Below, piece by piece: positions 30,811-44,600 of a stretch of DNA of 64,000 bases. The notes under the pieces are model-generated. The model was not told the DNA's origin, searched no databases, and saw only the letters and a program-made list of their open reading frames with translations. The stretch covers positions 21,268,501 to 21,332,500 of the forward strand of contig OX387200.1 in assembly GCA_947561715.1 (NCBI GenBank), read 5' to 3'. This DNA is from Ascidia mentula. Lineage: Eukaryota > Chordata > Ascidiacea > Phlebobranchia > Ascidiidae. The stretch's first letter is position 1, and every line of letters starts with the position of its first letter. Both the position numbers and the translations under genes were made by a program.

Positions 30811-33800
30811 TCACGTGGTCATGCTGTACTGCTTGGTGGCGTTCGATTTGAAGGAGATGTTCTGAATTTGTGGAAGTTTCAAGGTCACTGTCTTGACCTC
30901 TGAGAATTCGCGAAGACTCTCCTCGCCCCTATGGAAGAGATGGGTTTGTTACAATCACAAAACTAACCAAAGTGTACTCGGCGGGATTCAACATAATAGT
31001 GTTGATGATCGATCCATCAGATTAAAGGATTAGCCCTAACCTATCTGCAATATTATTTACTTTTATTTTCAATTGTTTGCAAGAATATTGAAATTAACCA
31101 GCAGTCTCTGGTTGAACAACTTATAAACCTTACATTTCTTTTCCCTTTCCGGACATTTTGAGACCACCGAATGGACTTTGGACTGCGAATGCATTGTAAC
31201 AGTTCACCCTGCATGGTAGAAATAAACTGGTTTACAAACCAAGTTACATTCCAAGTTGCACCAATTCAATTACATTAAATCATTTATACTTTTCTCAATC
31301 ACTACGTCCTTAAACTAAATACTGTGAAATATATTTTTCGCTTACCAGATAGTGCCGGATTCCAGGGCTTTGGAAATCTCAAGGGCGACACTGACGTCCT
31401 TAGTGAATATGCCTGCTGCCAGTCCATACTGCGTATTGTTAGCCCGTTTGACCACTTCTTCGATGGTTGAAAACTTGAAGATGCACTGGACTGGGCCAAA
31501 TATCTGAGAAAATTGTGTTTGTGATTATTTGTGTCCAATATCGTGTTGTCCCGGCAAAAAACATGCGCATTTTGTTATAACGGAAAAAACAATTGACACC
31601 CAACATAGAAATATTACCAAACAGCTTGGTCTGTGGTGCCCGGCTCGCAGCCTAATTGTGGCAACTATATGGACCGACAGGTGCTGTTACGTTATGGAAG
31701 GAAATCAAAAATTCCCCCAAATCACATCATCATAAACACTGATGGGAACGTAACTATTAGTGGAAAATAAAACGGCCTTTGAAACCTTGCAGAGTTTGAC
31801 TTTAACCCTCGGCTAGGTAAAGGTTGGCGATCCCTGAAATAAACAAAGTACAACTGAACACCAACCTCCTCTTTGGCGATTTTCATGTCATCTGTGACGT
31901 TGGAGAAGACGGTTGGTTGAATGTAAAGACCTGTTGAACCGTGTTGCGAACCTCCACACTCAAGTTGAGCACCTTCTTCCTTTCCAGACTTAATGTAACC
32001 CATAATGCTGTCGAAATGTTTGCGGCTTATCTGCAATAAGGGAAGATGTTTGTTTTAAAAAATCCACATCCACAGCGCTAGTGTACTTTTTGTGATACAA
32101 AAGTCAGTCTTACACAAAAGAGTGCCTAATTTTTATCATCGCAAAGACTGATCCGGCATGTTTAATAGTTTGCGACTGTCTCAGTCAGTCTTTATTTCAT
32201 TGGGTTTGAATGTTTAAGTTTGGCAATTTTAAAACAAGTAACTCTTAATGCAAATAATAGCAATTTTTAAATGAAAATGTAAGTGTTACATGTCGCGTCA
32301 AGGTGTAGTTTCTGGATGTATTTTGCAGGTATGTGAGAAAAAAGAGAAAAGGGCGTTTAAGAGAAAAAAGGAATGCGTCAGACGAAAATCACTCAAGCGT
32401 CATTTCGAGGTATCTTGCAGCAGAATCGCGTGGACAAGGAAATGGATTTCTTAACAAGTATTTTGCAACTTCTGTTAGTGAATTTGCTGCTAGTCAGCTA
32501 TGGATTGGGCGGAAAAGGCGGTTTCTATAGTTACAGGGTAGAGAATATCCGAGGAAAGCAAGTTTCTCTGGAGAAATATCGAGGAAAGGTGAATCATCTT
32601 TACTTTGACTTTTGCAACATTTGAGTGCAGTTTGGTTAATATGTAACTGCTTGTTTAATAGTCGCATGAAACTGCTGTAAAAGTGCGTAGGTTGTCGTTC
32701 CTTTGCTATGAACGGAAACCCAGAGCGACGTCTGGAAAGCCGGCCGCCCTTGCGTACTTGGAAGTATGGAGAATGATGCTTACAGGCCTGTGGCTGTATT
32801 TGCACGCCGGCTGCTGTGAATTGGAATAGTTGCGTCTCGTCGCGTCCTAGGTTTGCGGTAACTGCTACCCACTCACAAAGTAGCGGGAATTTAACGACAT
32901 TAGTTTGCTTTGTGACAAGGTCCTCCTGTCCTAACAGGTGGCGAGAATTAGCTTGCGATACTTGCTTGGCGATAAAGAACTGCTTGAAATCCCCTGGGCA
33001 TGCTTGCCGATAATCAAATAGAAGCGTTTCCAGGTTCCTTGAAAAGATTGCTATGGCGTCATGGAAGTTCCACGCAAATACTTTAGAGTTCTACTTTACG
33101 ACTTAACGCTCAGTTATATAAATGATGTTTACATAAAATGTAAAACGTGATCAAGTTTTGCAACCCAATGTAATGGGCCTGCAACATAACTTGATACAGA
33201 TTTCTTATCAACAATTCCTGCACATACCGAAATACTTGAAAAGAAGAACCCAATATATCCTTGTGCTTTAATTTGATAACATTTAAAAACTGATTTATTT
33301 TGACCAGATTTCGTTGGTTGTGAACTTGGCGAGCGAATGCGGTTACACGGACGAACACTACAGGGACCTGGCCGAACTGCAGCGCGACCTAGTGGATAAA
33401 AACGACGAGCCGTTTACTATACTCGGTTTTCCGTGCAACCAGTTTGGCGAACAAGAACCTCACAGTAATGCGGAGATTGAAACGTTCGCGAGGCAAACTT
33501 ACAAGGCCAGTTTCCCGCTATTTGCCAAAATAGATGTCAACGGTCATACTGCTCATCCCGCTTACCAGTTTTTAGCAAGTAAGTGTTGTTTACTTTGTAA
33601 TGACCTGGTCAGAGGGAATTGGTTACTCATTAAACCCCAACATTGTTTTTTTTTTAATTGTTTAAATGTTGTTCAAATGATTGGATTTCATTATGTTAAA
33701 ATATTTTCATTGTCAATTTCTGGTACAATAACTTTTTAATTTTTCTGAACTTAAAAAAAAGTAATTTACAAAAAGGTGATTTTTTAACATTTTCAGAGAA

Positions 33801-36800
33801 CTCCGGACGGGAACCGAAGTGGAATTTTTGGAAATATTTGTTGAATGGTGAGGGAAAGGTTTTAGAAGCTTGGGGACCAAAAGTAACGCCAAAAAGTATA
33901 AGAGAAGATATCATGCAAGCAATTCAACAACATAAGTCGACTCATAGAGAATTGTAACCTGTATTTTACATTGCATACTGATACGAATATATGTTACATT
34001 CACGTGCGAATTGTTTACTGGTGGAAATTATCTATGTTCTTGTCCTTGTGCGAAACTTTGTGAATAGGAAATTTGCGACTAGACACTCCGGCCTTTTTGT
34101 TTAAATATTGTCCTTCAATTGGAGATTGAGGTCACTGAACTTTAGGCATATCTGCCCAACGCACATTTTCCTCACATTTACGCTACAACTACAAACCTAC
34201 CTGTGGTCCCTGCTCCGAAAACAGCTGGAATGGATCAGCTACCATCTTTCTCGAAGCCCGAGCAACGCTCTTTTTCACAAACTCGTCGTAAATGTCCTCG
34301 TGGACAAACGTCCTTGCACCGGCAGTACACATTTGACCTTGGTTCATGAACACGGCCTGGTGAGCTTGCTCCACGGCGTAGTCGACTAAAAAAGTTGAAC
34401 CAAATATTGTACACTGTTCGTATTGAGTATAGTAGTGAAATTTAGCGCTATTTGAGGAATAAAAAGTTGTTGTTTGCTTTGTATTTTTACTCTGGGAAAA
34501 TCACGAAGTGAATAATGTGTGTTTTTGGTTTTATATTTCAAGTTACATATGTCGGGTTTGTATTAGTGTTACAAGTTTAAACGTACTATCGGCATCAGCA
34601 AAGATGATATTCGGGCAGTTTCCAGAAAGCTCCAGGGTCAATCTCTTCATATTTGTTTTAGAGGAAGCTTCCTCAATTTTTCGTCCAATCTAAAATACGT
34701 ACTAGGTTAGAATGAGACCAACCCAAAGGTAACAGAGGGTGCAAAACCACTGACTCTACTGTTTGTTTTATATACTTTTTTTATCATCAGTGACCATGCT
34801 TCAAAGTGAGACTACACAGAAGTTAACTGTAACTAATTTTGTTCAATACACTTTGTATCATCCTTCAAAAAGTGTACACAATATGGTGGTAATATATATT
34901 GTAAAACTTACCTCGATAGAACCGGTGAAAGATATTTTTTGCACGCCATGGTGGTTCACCAAAGCAGCCCCAACCTTTGGACCTCCAGGTAATACGTTAA
35001 AGACACCGGCGGGAAAACCAGCTTCTTTGGTAAGCGAGGCGATGAACAGAGCGGTCAGCGGGGTGTTTTCATCTGGTTTCACTATGACTGTGTTGCCGCA
35101 AGCCAGCGCAGGTCCCATTTTCATTCCCATAGTGATGAGAGGCATGTTCCACTGCACACAAATGGGTAAGTGTTGTTTATCAGGATAACTGGTGGTAACG
35201 AGTTTACAATGGCCGTGGAACCGACTGTTTTTAGTCAAACAAATTTCATTTTGCTGCTGGGAACCGTTTTGTCAAAAGATTGTCTGTACTAATAAGTCCT
35301 TTCAAACCAAAAATGTTTTATGTTACTGTAAATGACAAGTTAAGTGCAGCAAAGTGTGATTTCAAGTTTACACTCTGTTTCCACACTAACCATCATACTT
35401 ATAAAACTTTAAGCAGCCACCAACGTTCAAATTGTAGTACTTATCAGGGCCCATGCTGCAATAAACTGTCAACTAAAAAACCTCTTTAGTCCTAATCAAA
35501 ACTTACCGGCAAAATCAACCCGCAGACTCCCATGGGCTGTACCATAGTGTAGCTCAAATAATCCCCATCGACTGGTACTGTTTTGCCGTGCATTTTGTCC
35601 GTCCAACCAGCATAGTAACGCAATAGTTTGGAAATACCGGTTGTGTCCATAAAAAATGCGTGAGTGTACGGTTTGCCGCTGTCCAGAGTTTCCAAGCACT
35701 GTGTGACAAAACAATGGTAATTGTTAATGCAGAATGATTGTGAACATTTTTCAAGCTGAAAGTTTGTGGCATTTGTATATTTTATTCTGTATGTAAATTA
35801 GGTCTTATTTTGAGATATGGTAAACATAGTAAAGCCAGTCGGGTTTTATCACCAAACATGCGGTTTATCAGGGTTTGGATGTAACTGTTGGTGCTTACAG
35901 CAAGGTAGTGCTTGTTTTCGTCGATCAAGTCGGCAAGTTTGTTGATCATGACTCCACGATCAGATGCGTCCATTTTACGCCAGGCAGAACCTCGTTGGAA
36001 AGCCGCTGTAGCTGCATTTACTGCTCTGTCAACATCAGTCTGAAACAACAAGATTATATGATGAAGTTTGTAGTCATAACTTATATTGGAAAATTGGTAG
36101 AACTGTTTTTTTATTTTTGACCACACCGGATTTGAACCCAGGGTGTTCAGGGCACGAATCCCGATATAACTGTTAAATATTGAGAAATTGGTAAGTGGCA
36201 AGCAACGACACCAACAGTGAAGGATGTGCCTGGCGGTGGCGATAAGGCGCACACATGCTTAGCTGCTCGGCAAACTGTGCAACCAATGGGAAACCGAAAG
36301 CTAAACTCTTGCGTTTATTTGAAACTAAAATCTCATCTAAATGAAGCCATGCGTTTAGCGTTGCGATAACCCAGCGTTCCAGTGTCGATAAAGTTAATTT
36401 CCCTCCACAAAAACAACAGTTCTGCTATCGGTTTTCTCGACATTTGTTTGTAAATATCAAGTCATAACGATGATAAAGCGATTCGAGAAGCCACAGCTTT
36501 GTTACAGTACAACTCACTTCAGTACTTTCGGCGACTTGGGCGATTACTTTTTCGGTGGAAGGGTTGATGTCATCAAAGTTCTCACCTCCTGTAGCGTCTT
36601 GCCACTCATTGCTGATGAACATCTGCAATTCAATATGTTTTGCCTTTAAGATTACCGAACGTTAATTTCCAGGGCTGGTGGGTTTAACAGGATTGTGACT
36701 GAAACCGTCCATAAGTTGCGTAGTTTCCCTGACTTATTTTCACTCTTGCCGTGGTTTCCATCGCTGCTTTGTGTAACATCTGCTTCCTTTAAGGCGTTAA

Positions 36801-39800
36801 GACCAGATTGGAAGCTGTTTAGCTAAAGGGGTCTGGCGTCACTTACGCAATTTGGTCTTGGTCAATAACGGGATTGTTTGTTGCAAAAATCACCGCCACA
36901 TGAAATGTTGTGTACACAGAATGTATAGGAGGCGTTTTCCATTTCTCTAAATGACAATGCGAAACTGAGTGACAATGTGTCAGGTTGGCCGGTTTCACTG
37001 TGGGTTTATAATAACGTTTGGGGAACTGGGAACTACCGAAGTAGTCGAGTGCTTTACGTTCGCGGATTACAAAGCATTGTCAGATTGCGGAATCACAGAT
37101 CTCCCATCTTTACTATTAAGCAAACAGTTCGTTACATAGGACAGCTGTATTCGTTGGAAAGTTTCGTTTTATAACGAATGCCGAAACTGTAGTTTGTGGT
37201 ATTATGTAACTTTTTGGGTTTGAGTTTTGCTATCGAAGTCTCCGTTTTTTGTTTGTTGCTAAGCTCCTAAATAATATTGACAGTGTTGTTTTGCCAAATG
37301 AACTAGAGTGTGGCCTCACCGAAATTACTTGATATTTTTTTTTGCTACAAAAGGCCTTAAAACTGTCGCGATGTTTGCGTGTCTCAACGTCGTGCTTTAA
37401 GAGAACAAAACGCCCTAAACCACTTTATCGGTGTCCAAGGTCGTCTGTTTATTTAGCAAAGGTTTTGGCGGGCGAAATATTCCATCGTCAGCGTGTATGA
37501 AGATTAAATATTTACTCGTGCCGAGGAGAAACCTTGACTCGGTTTCGAGCTTTTCGCACGCGAGAAAAGTTATCATGTTTCGATACATCACGTCCGCTAA
37601 CTCGCGGGTTACATAACTTTTCGCTCAATACCACGCATCGGTTGCACGCAAGCTTGATTAGAGCCAGAGCATGAAAAAAACACAACAAATTTGACCACGT
37701 CGGAATGTTACGCGAGAGAAGTCAGCAGTGAATTATTCCCTTCCTAGATTAAAAAAGAAATATTGACGCGATTTTATTGCTTTTGTTGTTGGCGCAGCTC
37801 GTATGTCACAGCCGAGCTAAGTAATATCCGCCGTTGAAATACGCGTATCCAAGAAAAAAAACGTTTCTTCAAATGAAAACTTGCCCTTGAAACAAATATT
37901 CTGTCGGCAACAAAATGTATAGCTTCCTCTTGTTGCCGCGTCACAAATCAAAAGTGCCAGGTTTGACATTTTATATCGACTCGCGCGCAACGGGACGAAT
38001 CACTAGGTGCGATAAGATGGCTCGACGATAAATATCGTTTGATCCAAGCTAAGAGTGCGATAGTATCGCCCAGTCGAAAAGTAATATCGCGATAAATCGA
38101 AATGCTGTGCGCACGATATTATTTTCGGTTATTCCCCGTTGCGTAGTAGATGGTGGTTCTTGGTAAGTGTTCATATGTTGTCAAATACGTTTTCATGTAT
38201 ATCCTACTTCGTTTGTATCATATAACTTTATTAAATGAATTTTGCAAGATTGGATGTGAAATATCTTAAATATAAAGTGGACTAATTGGTTTACAATCGA
38301 CCAAAACCTACGTTCACCCGTTTGTAAAACATTATTTGGTCGCGTGATAACTGTGGACACACTTCATTTGTGAAGGCGACAGACGATTGAGCGTTTCTTA
38401 TGAAATAAACTACCATCATTGCCAAGTTGCTCGACCCCATCCTACAGGTTTGTGAGTTTCTGTGTCTTTCAAACGCTCTCTTGACGTTCAAGTGTAATAA
38501 ATGGTCACTTTTGCGGCACCGTGACAAGTCAAACACAACGTAGGGTTAAAGGGTATATTTGGGCGCAGTTTTTTCTGGGGAGCGTCTTGTACGCCCTGTG
38601 GTTTTGCGGTTATGGTTGACGTCCAATTCTTTTTTTACTACTAGTTAGTATACTGCATACCACCAAAAGTGGATTGACGTTTTTTTAAACAAAGAGGTTT
38701 CACGATACTACAGGGTCATGAAATGATGACGTCATTTTAAGACGAAATATAGTTTGCTGATAACATCTTTAGAGCTGTCTGTCTGATTGATATTTACAGT
38801 TTTGCTCAGTGTTTGCAATCATGTCATTTTCGTGTGTACGAGTGCAATGAACACAATGCGTTCGAACACGGTTGATTGGCGGTTGATATCGAGCAATCAT
38901 TTCGTTCACTGAACCGTGTTGCAATCGTTCACATACACGCGTTCAAGTGTTCACTGATAATACCAGGGACCTTCACGTTAGCTTGTACTCGCACCAGATC
39001 ATCTGGATTGGATCCGCGGCTAAATGTCACGTAAACTACGCTCAGTCCACCGATTTACCCTTAATATTGCCACAGAACACGGTGCGTCGTTTGACCGCTG
39101 CCAGACTCAATTTCGTTTCCTCTATCTTAAATCTACCCAGGCCCCCGTTCTTCAACCAATTTCACGCGGATTTGACCGTGGAAATTTCAGCCAACCTTCA
39201 GTTGTAATCTGCATCGGACAAAATTCCATTAGACCCTGATATCGGAGGTAAATTTTCCTTCTTACGTAACGTGTTGTTTGAGCGATCGCTATCTGTTTGG
39301 TGTTTACAACTGTTTCCTTCACTCTTTGGAGTGGGTTTAGGAATTTAGTGATAAACAACCAAACTGCACGCATTTGTAATGAAACACTAAAACAATTTTC
39401 GGGGAAGTATTGATTAAAAAAATGCTAAATCACGTAATATGTTTTAAATGGTTTTTATCGGTAACATACAGCTGCTATGAGAACAACCTGTTTACCAGGA
39501 ACTTTCCCACGAAAAGGGCTCTCGCATATTAGCAGTATGCAGCTGCATTTAAGGTATAAGTGTTTGTTTACTGTTCGAAGCAAATCCATGTTTCCCAGGT
39601 GCATTTGCTTAAATTCCCGTTTTAGAAAGCCACCGTCTTATAGGGTTAAGTTATCTTCTTATCATCAACACAAACATTAATAAAGCAGCTAAAGCATTAA
39701 TCACAAACCCAACATGGTGACGTCACAACAGGCTATGTTTGCACCCCACCTGGTGGCAAATACCGGCGGTCTGTCGTTTCATTGTTGACGTAACAAACAC

Positions 39801-41664
39801 CCCGGGCCGCGCAACAGGCGTTGGGAAAATTTCTTTTTCGCCCACAGGTTGAATCGTGATAGTTTAAACTGCGCGAGGGTTTGTGTTCGATAACAAAACT
39901 ATTTCCCCAAAGGTTTGTTATGCCCACCAGAGGTCGCTGACAGGCTCATGGTTCTACACCGTGTGGAAATGAAAAAAAAGCGAATTTATAAGGCTTCATT
40001 AAGTCAGTTGGATCTATCTGTGGTGAAATTTACCGCAAATCTCCTCTGTGCTATTTCATCAGTTCTTTGAGCCCACCAGCGACGCATTAATTTAAACACA
40101 AAATACATGGCCGGGTATGCGCTGCTTTGAAAGAATGAAACACGTTTTAAAACATACATGAGTCATGTTTTTGCGTGGCAAGTTGATTTGTCTGTTTTCT
40201 CTGATTTCCTGCCCCTCCCGTATTTCGATGCTGCAATATTTGTCCCTGGGCCAACGAACTGCATTGTGACGCGTCGTCCTTTTTCCCGATTGCTTTGACG
40301 TCACTAAACTCACATCGTAGTGACGTCACACGTCATTCCCGCCGTCTTAGTCGGGAATGCTCACGTCAATGTAGACAGTTTGGACGGTTGAAGTTCCACA
40401 ATGTGAGTAGGCGCGTGGGCGATATTGTGACTCAACAATGGGACCGTCTCTTGTGACGTATAGGTCTCGGTTTGGAACGTTGCCATTGTCAAATATTCTT
40501 TTCAAGTTCAACAGAAAAGTTTCCAGTCTTGGGCCAACGGATTACTTACTTACGAGAACAAAGGGGGTCTTATTTACACAAAGCGATTTAGCGCAAACTA
40601 AGAGGGGAAAATATCCGCATTTGTGGAAATTTCGTTTGCAGAAATTCTATGTTTGCACTGCAACAAGATGAAGGGCATTTTAAACATTCGCCGTCCCATT
40701 CGAAATAGGACGAATCCTTTAAAACGAATCGGAATTCAAAATCCCAAGTCTTACAACCGTAAAAAGTTAAAATTATCCCAGACAGCTTTATCAACGATAT
40801 CACCAACCCCATATTTCTCCTCGGGAATCAAAGTCAATGACGTCATCACGCGTCCGTCCACCCTTGGAAGTTGTTATCTGGTACTTGTGGAATTGCTAAG
40901 GGCTGGGGGCAAGTCTGGTGTGTGTCAAATCGTCATCGCCATGATGCAGCGATCGCGCTTGTTCAAATTCATTACTCAGCAAGAATGTAATGTTGTCGGT
41001 CGTGGTCACTGTATGGTTGTGGGCGTTGTTTGCGTTGACTGGCAATCAGGGTACTTACGGTTATAGGGACGAGTGAATCATTGCTGGAGCTTATGGAAAC
41101 ACTTTTAAGTTGGGAATATCTCGCTTGCAAGGTTTTCACGAACTGTTTACCGCCACAGTCCGTATGTTACCCCGGAACTATTGGCTTTACAAAGTTGGTA
41201 AATGCACGTGGTTTCAAATAACTTCTCAGGGACATCCCTTGCCGTTTCGTGCGTTTGGGTTCAATGTGAATTTCCGTGCTTTTTAGTGTAAGCTTTCATT
41301 GATATTTTTGATGAAAAACAATGAATCATTGTGAAAAAGGTTACCTTGGTCGAAATAATAAACGTTTAGAGACACATTATGCACGGACTATATGCATACC
41401 GTGCAAACAATAGACATGTCCTAAAACATCGTTTTGCAAAGTTCCGAGCTCAAATATTCCCACGTTTGTGATAACGTTGGAATTCAGTGTTTTCCAATCT
41501 TTGTTGCTACGACTGAACCAGATAATAATTTATATCTGACTTACCTTGGTGTATTTGATTTCCAATGCTGGGTTGGGTGGTGGGATGGGCCATGGCATGC
41601 AACTTGCTGGGTCAGCTTTTGGTGTTGCGTCAACAGTGGGAGCTTGTTCAGTGATGGCGGACAT
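30811..41664 (-). CDS. Aldehyde dehydrogenase of the ALDH1A/ALDH2 class
   Basis: Eleven exons (41545-41664, 36518-36622, 35899-36039, 35507-35698, 34912-35151, 34587-34689, 34201-34385, 31866-32030, 31346-31503, 31134-31208, 30811-30928) join in phase into 533 residues. The enzyme oxidises aldehydes (retinal or acetaldehyde in this class) with NAD(P)+. Readable landmarks: [37 protein letters not shown] (dinucleotide-binding turn), catalytic Glu286, nucleophile Cys320 in [24 protein letters not shown], and [12 protein letters not shown]. The Glu-Cys spacing of 34 matches Glu268/Cys302 of the family. The motif around Glu286 is LELSGNCP rather than the usual LELGGKSP. The N-terminus carries a roughly 25-residue extension that is proline-rich near its end and not an obvious mitochondrial leader. 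The first intron is 4.9 kb. A peroxidase gene on the other strand sits in intron 7. Whether it is ALDH1A or ALDH2 cannot be settled by eye. Confidence 0.9.
31622..31836. mobile_element. hAT-like non-autonomous element, copy B
   Basis: It starts CAGCTTGGTCTGTGGTGCCC and ends GGTTGGCGATCCCTG, a diverged hAT terminal word. The interior matches the element at 11750-11949, including ACCTTGCAGAGTTTGACT. It lies in the ALDH intron between exons 31346-31503 and 31866-32030. Target duplication is not clear. Confidence 0.55.
32442..33957 (+). CDS. GPX7/GPX8-type glutathione peroxidase (ER thiol peroxidase)
   Basis: Three exons (32442-32588, 33308-33578, 33797-33957) join in phase into 192 residues; GPX7 has 187 and GPX8 209. 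A hydrophobic N-terminal segment ([19 protein letters not shown]) is a signal peptide or anchor. [17 protein letters not shown] is the family's opening block. The active site is a cysteine (Cys60 in [10 protein letters not shown]), not selenocysteine. Gln94 (in [11 protein letters not shown]), Trp148 and Asn149 (in WNFWKYL) complete the tetrad; Cys92 is the second cysteine kept in GPX7. The C-terminus is THREL, a KDEL-like ER-retrieval ending. In vertebrates these enzymes pass H2O2 oxidising power to protein disulfide isomerase. An in-frame ATG at 32373 is rejected because it would bury the leader. The gene lies wholly inside an ALDH intron on the opposite strand. Confidence 0.93.
36623..41544 (-). 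other. First intron of the aldehyde dehydrogenase gene
   Basis: A 4.9-kb intron with no exon of another gene recognised on either strand. It contains several TGACGTCA palindromes (CREB/ATF-type sites), including two at 40296-40304 and 40321-40329, one at about 38728 and one at about 40838. As the longest intron in the gene and next to its start, it is a plausible place for enhancers. The open frames at 40438-41066 have no family resemblance. Confidence 0.45.
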
Positions 41665-41699
41665 CTTCTTTTCAGGAAATTAACTCAATAAGTTTTTGT

Positions 41700-44600
41700 A
41701 GTAAAAGTTTATATTTATTTTCTGTGCAGAAACATCAGTGGGTTGGATTTTGAGCAATATTTAACATAGGCTATAACATAGGCATATATTGAATATTATT
41801 AGCGAAAAACGAACAATAGATTTCTCACGAAACCACATGAGATGTAACGTGAATTACAACATAACAATCCGCAATTAGCCGGTTTCGGTCAACGAGTGTT
41901 CGCCAAACACACTTTCCGGCCTTATCTGGCAAAGCAAACAGGGCAAACTCCAAATAGAACCACAGTCAGCTGGCTGTTGCGACTTAAGATAGGTGGGCCC
42001 TTGAAATTCGCCGGTCGTTTTGAGTTAGTTTGAAGACCTGCCGTCAAATGCGTGTAAAGAAGCAAAACAGTTTCAAACTTGCAGGATTAATTATTCACAA
42101 CGATGCGACCACCCCTTACATGGCCCGCTTTATGCCCTGACAAACCGTGCTTTAATGAGAAATATTGTTTGCGCGTTTCCGCTTTATGGATATGGAAGTG
42201 GGTTTATTTCTGTGTGCGCAAGCGAAATCACATGACATGGGAAGTTTGGCGCACGTACCTGATCAAAGCTGCTGTACGGTTTGTTTAGTTTTTGTCTTTT
42301 GTATCACGTTTTTATTGCGGAAATGTCTCCTTTAAGCTTGTCGAAATAGTCTAAACTTATGCCCTGTGAAGTTTGCGATTGCAAGACACAACCTCGAAAC
42401 CAGTTCAGCATTCGTCTAAAAATGTTCACCGCGCACAATCAAACCCTACCCTAGAAATATAGGCTCATAACCACTTTCGAAACATTATAAGGCATAGCGG
42501 TACAAAGATGTGCTGAAAAATTTTGAAACCTCTGTTCACAAACGCGAGTTATAATAGGAGTAACACGACTTCCCAACTCAAACAGTGTGGTCGCTGTCAT
42601 TTGCATCGAGCATTCTGTTATCTCTGACCTATTTCCGTTTATCCGCATTTTCCAGCGGCTCACCCCCAAAAGCCCCCATCGACCTCCATGGAATTCTGGG
42701 CAGTGGAACCGATTCTTGGATTTAGAAAATATCCGGGCTTATTTCCCCGGATTTATGTCGGCCGGGAGTCGAACAGCGCGCGTTCAAAGAGACAATTGAG
42801 GTGCTTTGCGAGCGTCAATCTTCTCTCCGTCAAGTTGTTTGGGCAGCGCAAGCGTAAATTCTGGCGCTGCTGTAATATTGCGACTGTTTCACGACCGGAT
42901 TTTGATAAATGGAGGTCGATTGCGCTGTGCCCTGACTTCACCGAGTAGTTTGGTTTACAGTTTCAATCTTGGTGGGTGGTGAATGACTGCCACCGGATTG
43001 TCGGTTATTTTTTCGGTAAAGTTAAGTTTTTAAAGTTGCTTTTAGTTGAGACACTCCACAAACCAAAGCGCCCTTTCATGTTTTATATTCATCACGATTG
43101 TTTAGTGTTAGGGGTAACTCTTAAGGACTATAAATCCCAAACTAATCACAGTGGAATTACCCTTTACCTGGTGCTAACGTTTAAGTATAAAGTATGATTG
43201 CATCTGGTCGCCAATTGCTAGAAATCTCACGACGTGCCTACAAGAAATCAACGGGAAGTTTTTACTGACGCTCACGATCAAAATCAATAAAGCCGGTTTT
43301 CTGCCACAGTTCTATAAAGCCAACCAGTTATGATTGACAAACATTTCGATCAACACATGGTTGTCTAGTTTATAAACATAAAAATCACTCTAGTTTCTCC
43401 TTAACTTAGCTGATAGCCGCAACCAGTGTTGTCAGGTATCGCTAAGGGGTTTCGATTCGATTATTTTGGAATTTCTGAGCACGAGTTTCACAAGAAATGC
43501 GTTTTGTTTCGATGTAACTTTCACTATAAGAACAACTTTGTAGTCTTTTTATAAAATGATCACAAGACTCTTCATACGTTATATATGTGCTGATGCGTTA
43601 TAGCGAAAACTACATTAGAAAAGGCCGAGTTCTCTCAGTAGCGTTTGTTACAAAATTCGCGTGACTATTTCCCAACTAACACATCAACAACTACCTTTTA
43701 ACGTGCTTTGACCCTTTGCTTTCGTTGTCGTAGCAAACCCATAGCCTCTGCTCTCCAGTACATAACTTCGTACCTCGGTTACTAACTTCCCTGACACCGG
43801 AACGATGATATTTATACACTGCAAACCTTTTTTCCCCGGACGGCTGCCTCAGCGTCTGCCGCAGTGGTGGGAAATTGGATTAGACAAACAGAAGGTGGAC
43901 GACAGGGGGAGGTCTTTCCTCACTTCATGCTACATCCCACGATTATCTTATGATGGTATTTATTTCGAGTGGGTGTTGCGTGGTGGTGCAGGCAAAGTTA
44001 AGGCCGTTTTGGGTTTTATGTATTAAAGCTAAGGGTTCCATTTAGACAAGACAGAAACATTGACGCTATCGTTTTTTTGTGTTCTCGGATAAAGCTGAGA
44101 AAATATCTCCGTCTTTTAGGTCTGGCGGAAAAAGAGTCAAAATTATTTGTAGATTTTAAATTCTGGACGAAAAAGAAAAAATCAAACATTGCACTGGAAA
44201 ATTCGGTGGCACTTAAATTATCAACACCGTGTCGAACACGTGGGCTTGTTCTGACAGACAAACGTGCTTAAAAACCAAAATACCGACATTGAGATTCAGA
44301 AATGAGCTTGGCCTTTGACCTGACACGTAAAACTTGAAGCACGAAGTCCAATAATACTTGGAATTGGGAAATGAAGTTTCATGCTCCGATCACATTTAAA
44401 CATGATTGTTTTTCCTTTAATCGGCTGAAAACCCGGTGAACTAAAGCGAGCATAAAATCTTTTTAATTGTTTTTCAACAACTGGGTCGAATCTAGCGATT
44501 GTGTCATGTTTCTATTCGCATATACTTAGTACACGACTATCGGATTTCTTCTGATACAAAACAAACAACCAACTGTTACACCCAAAGTGCATGAAAAGTT

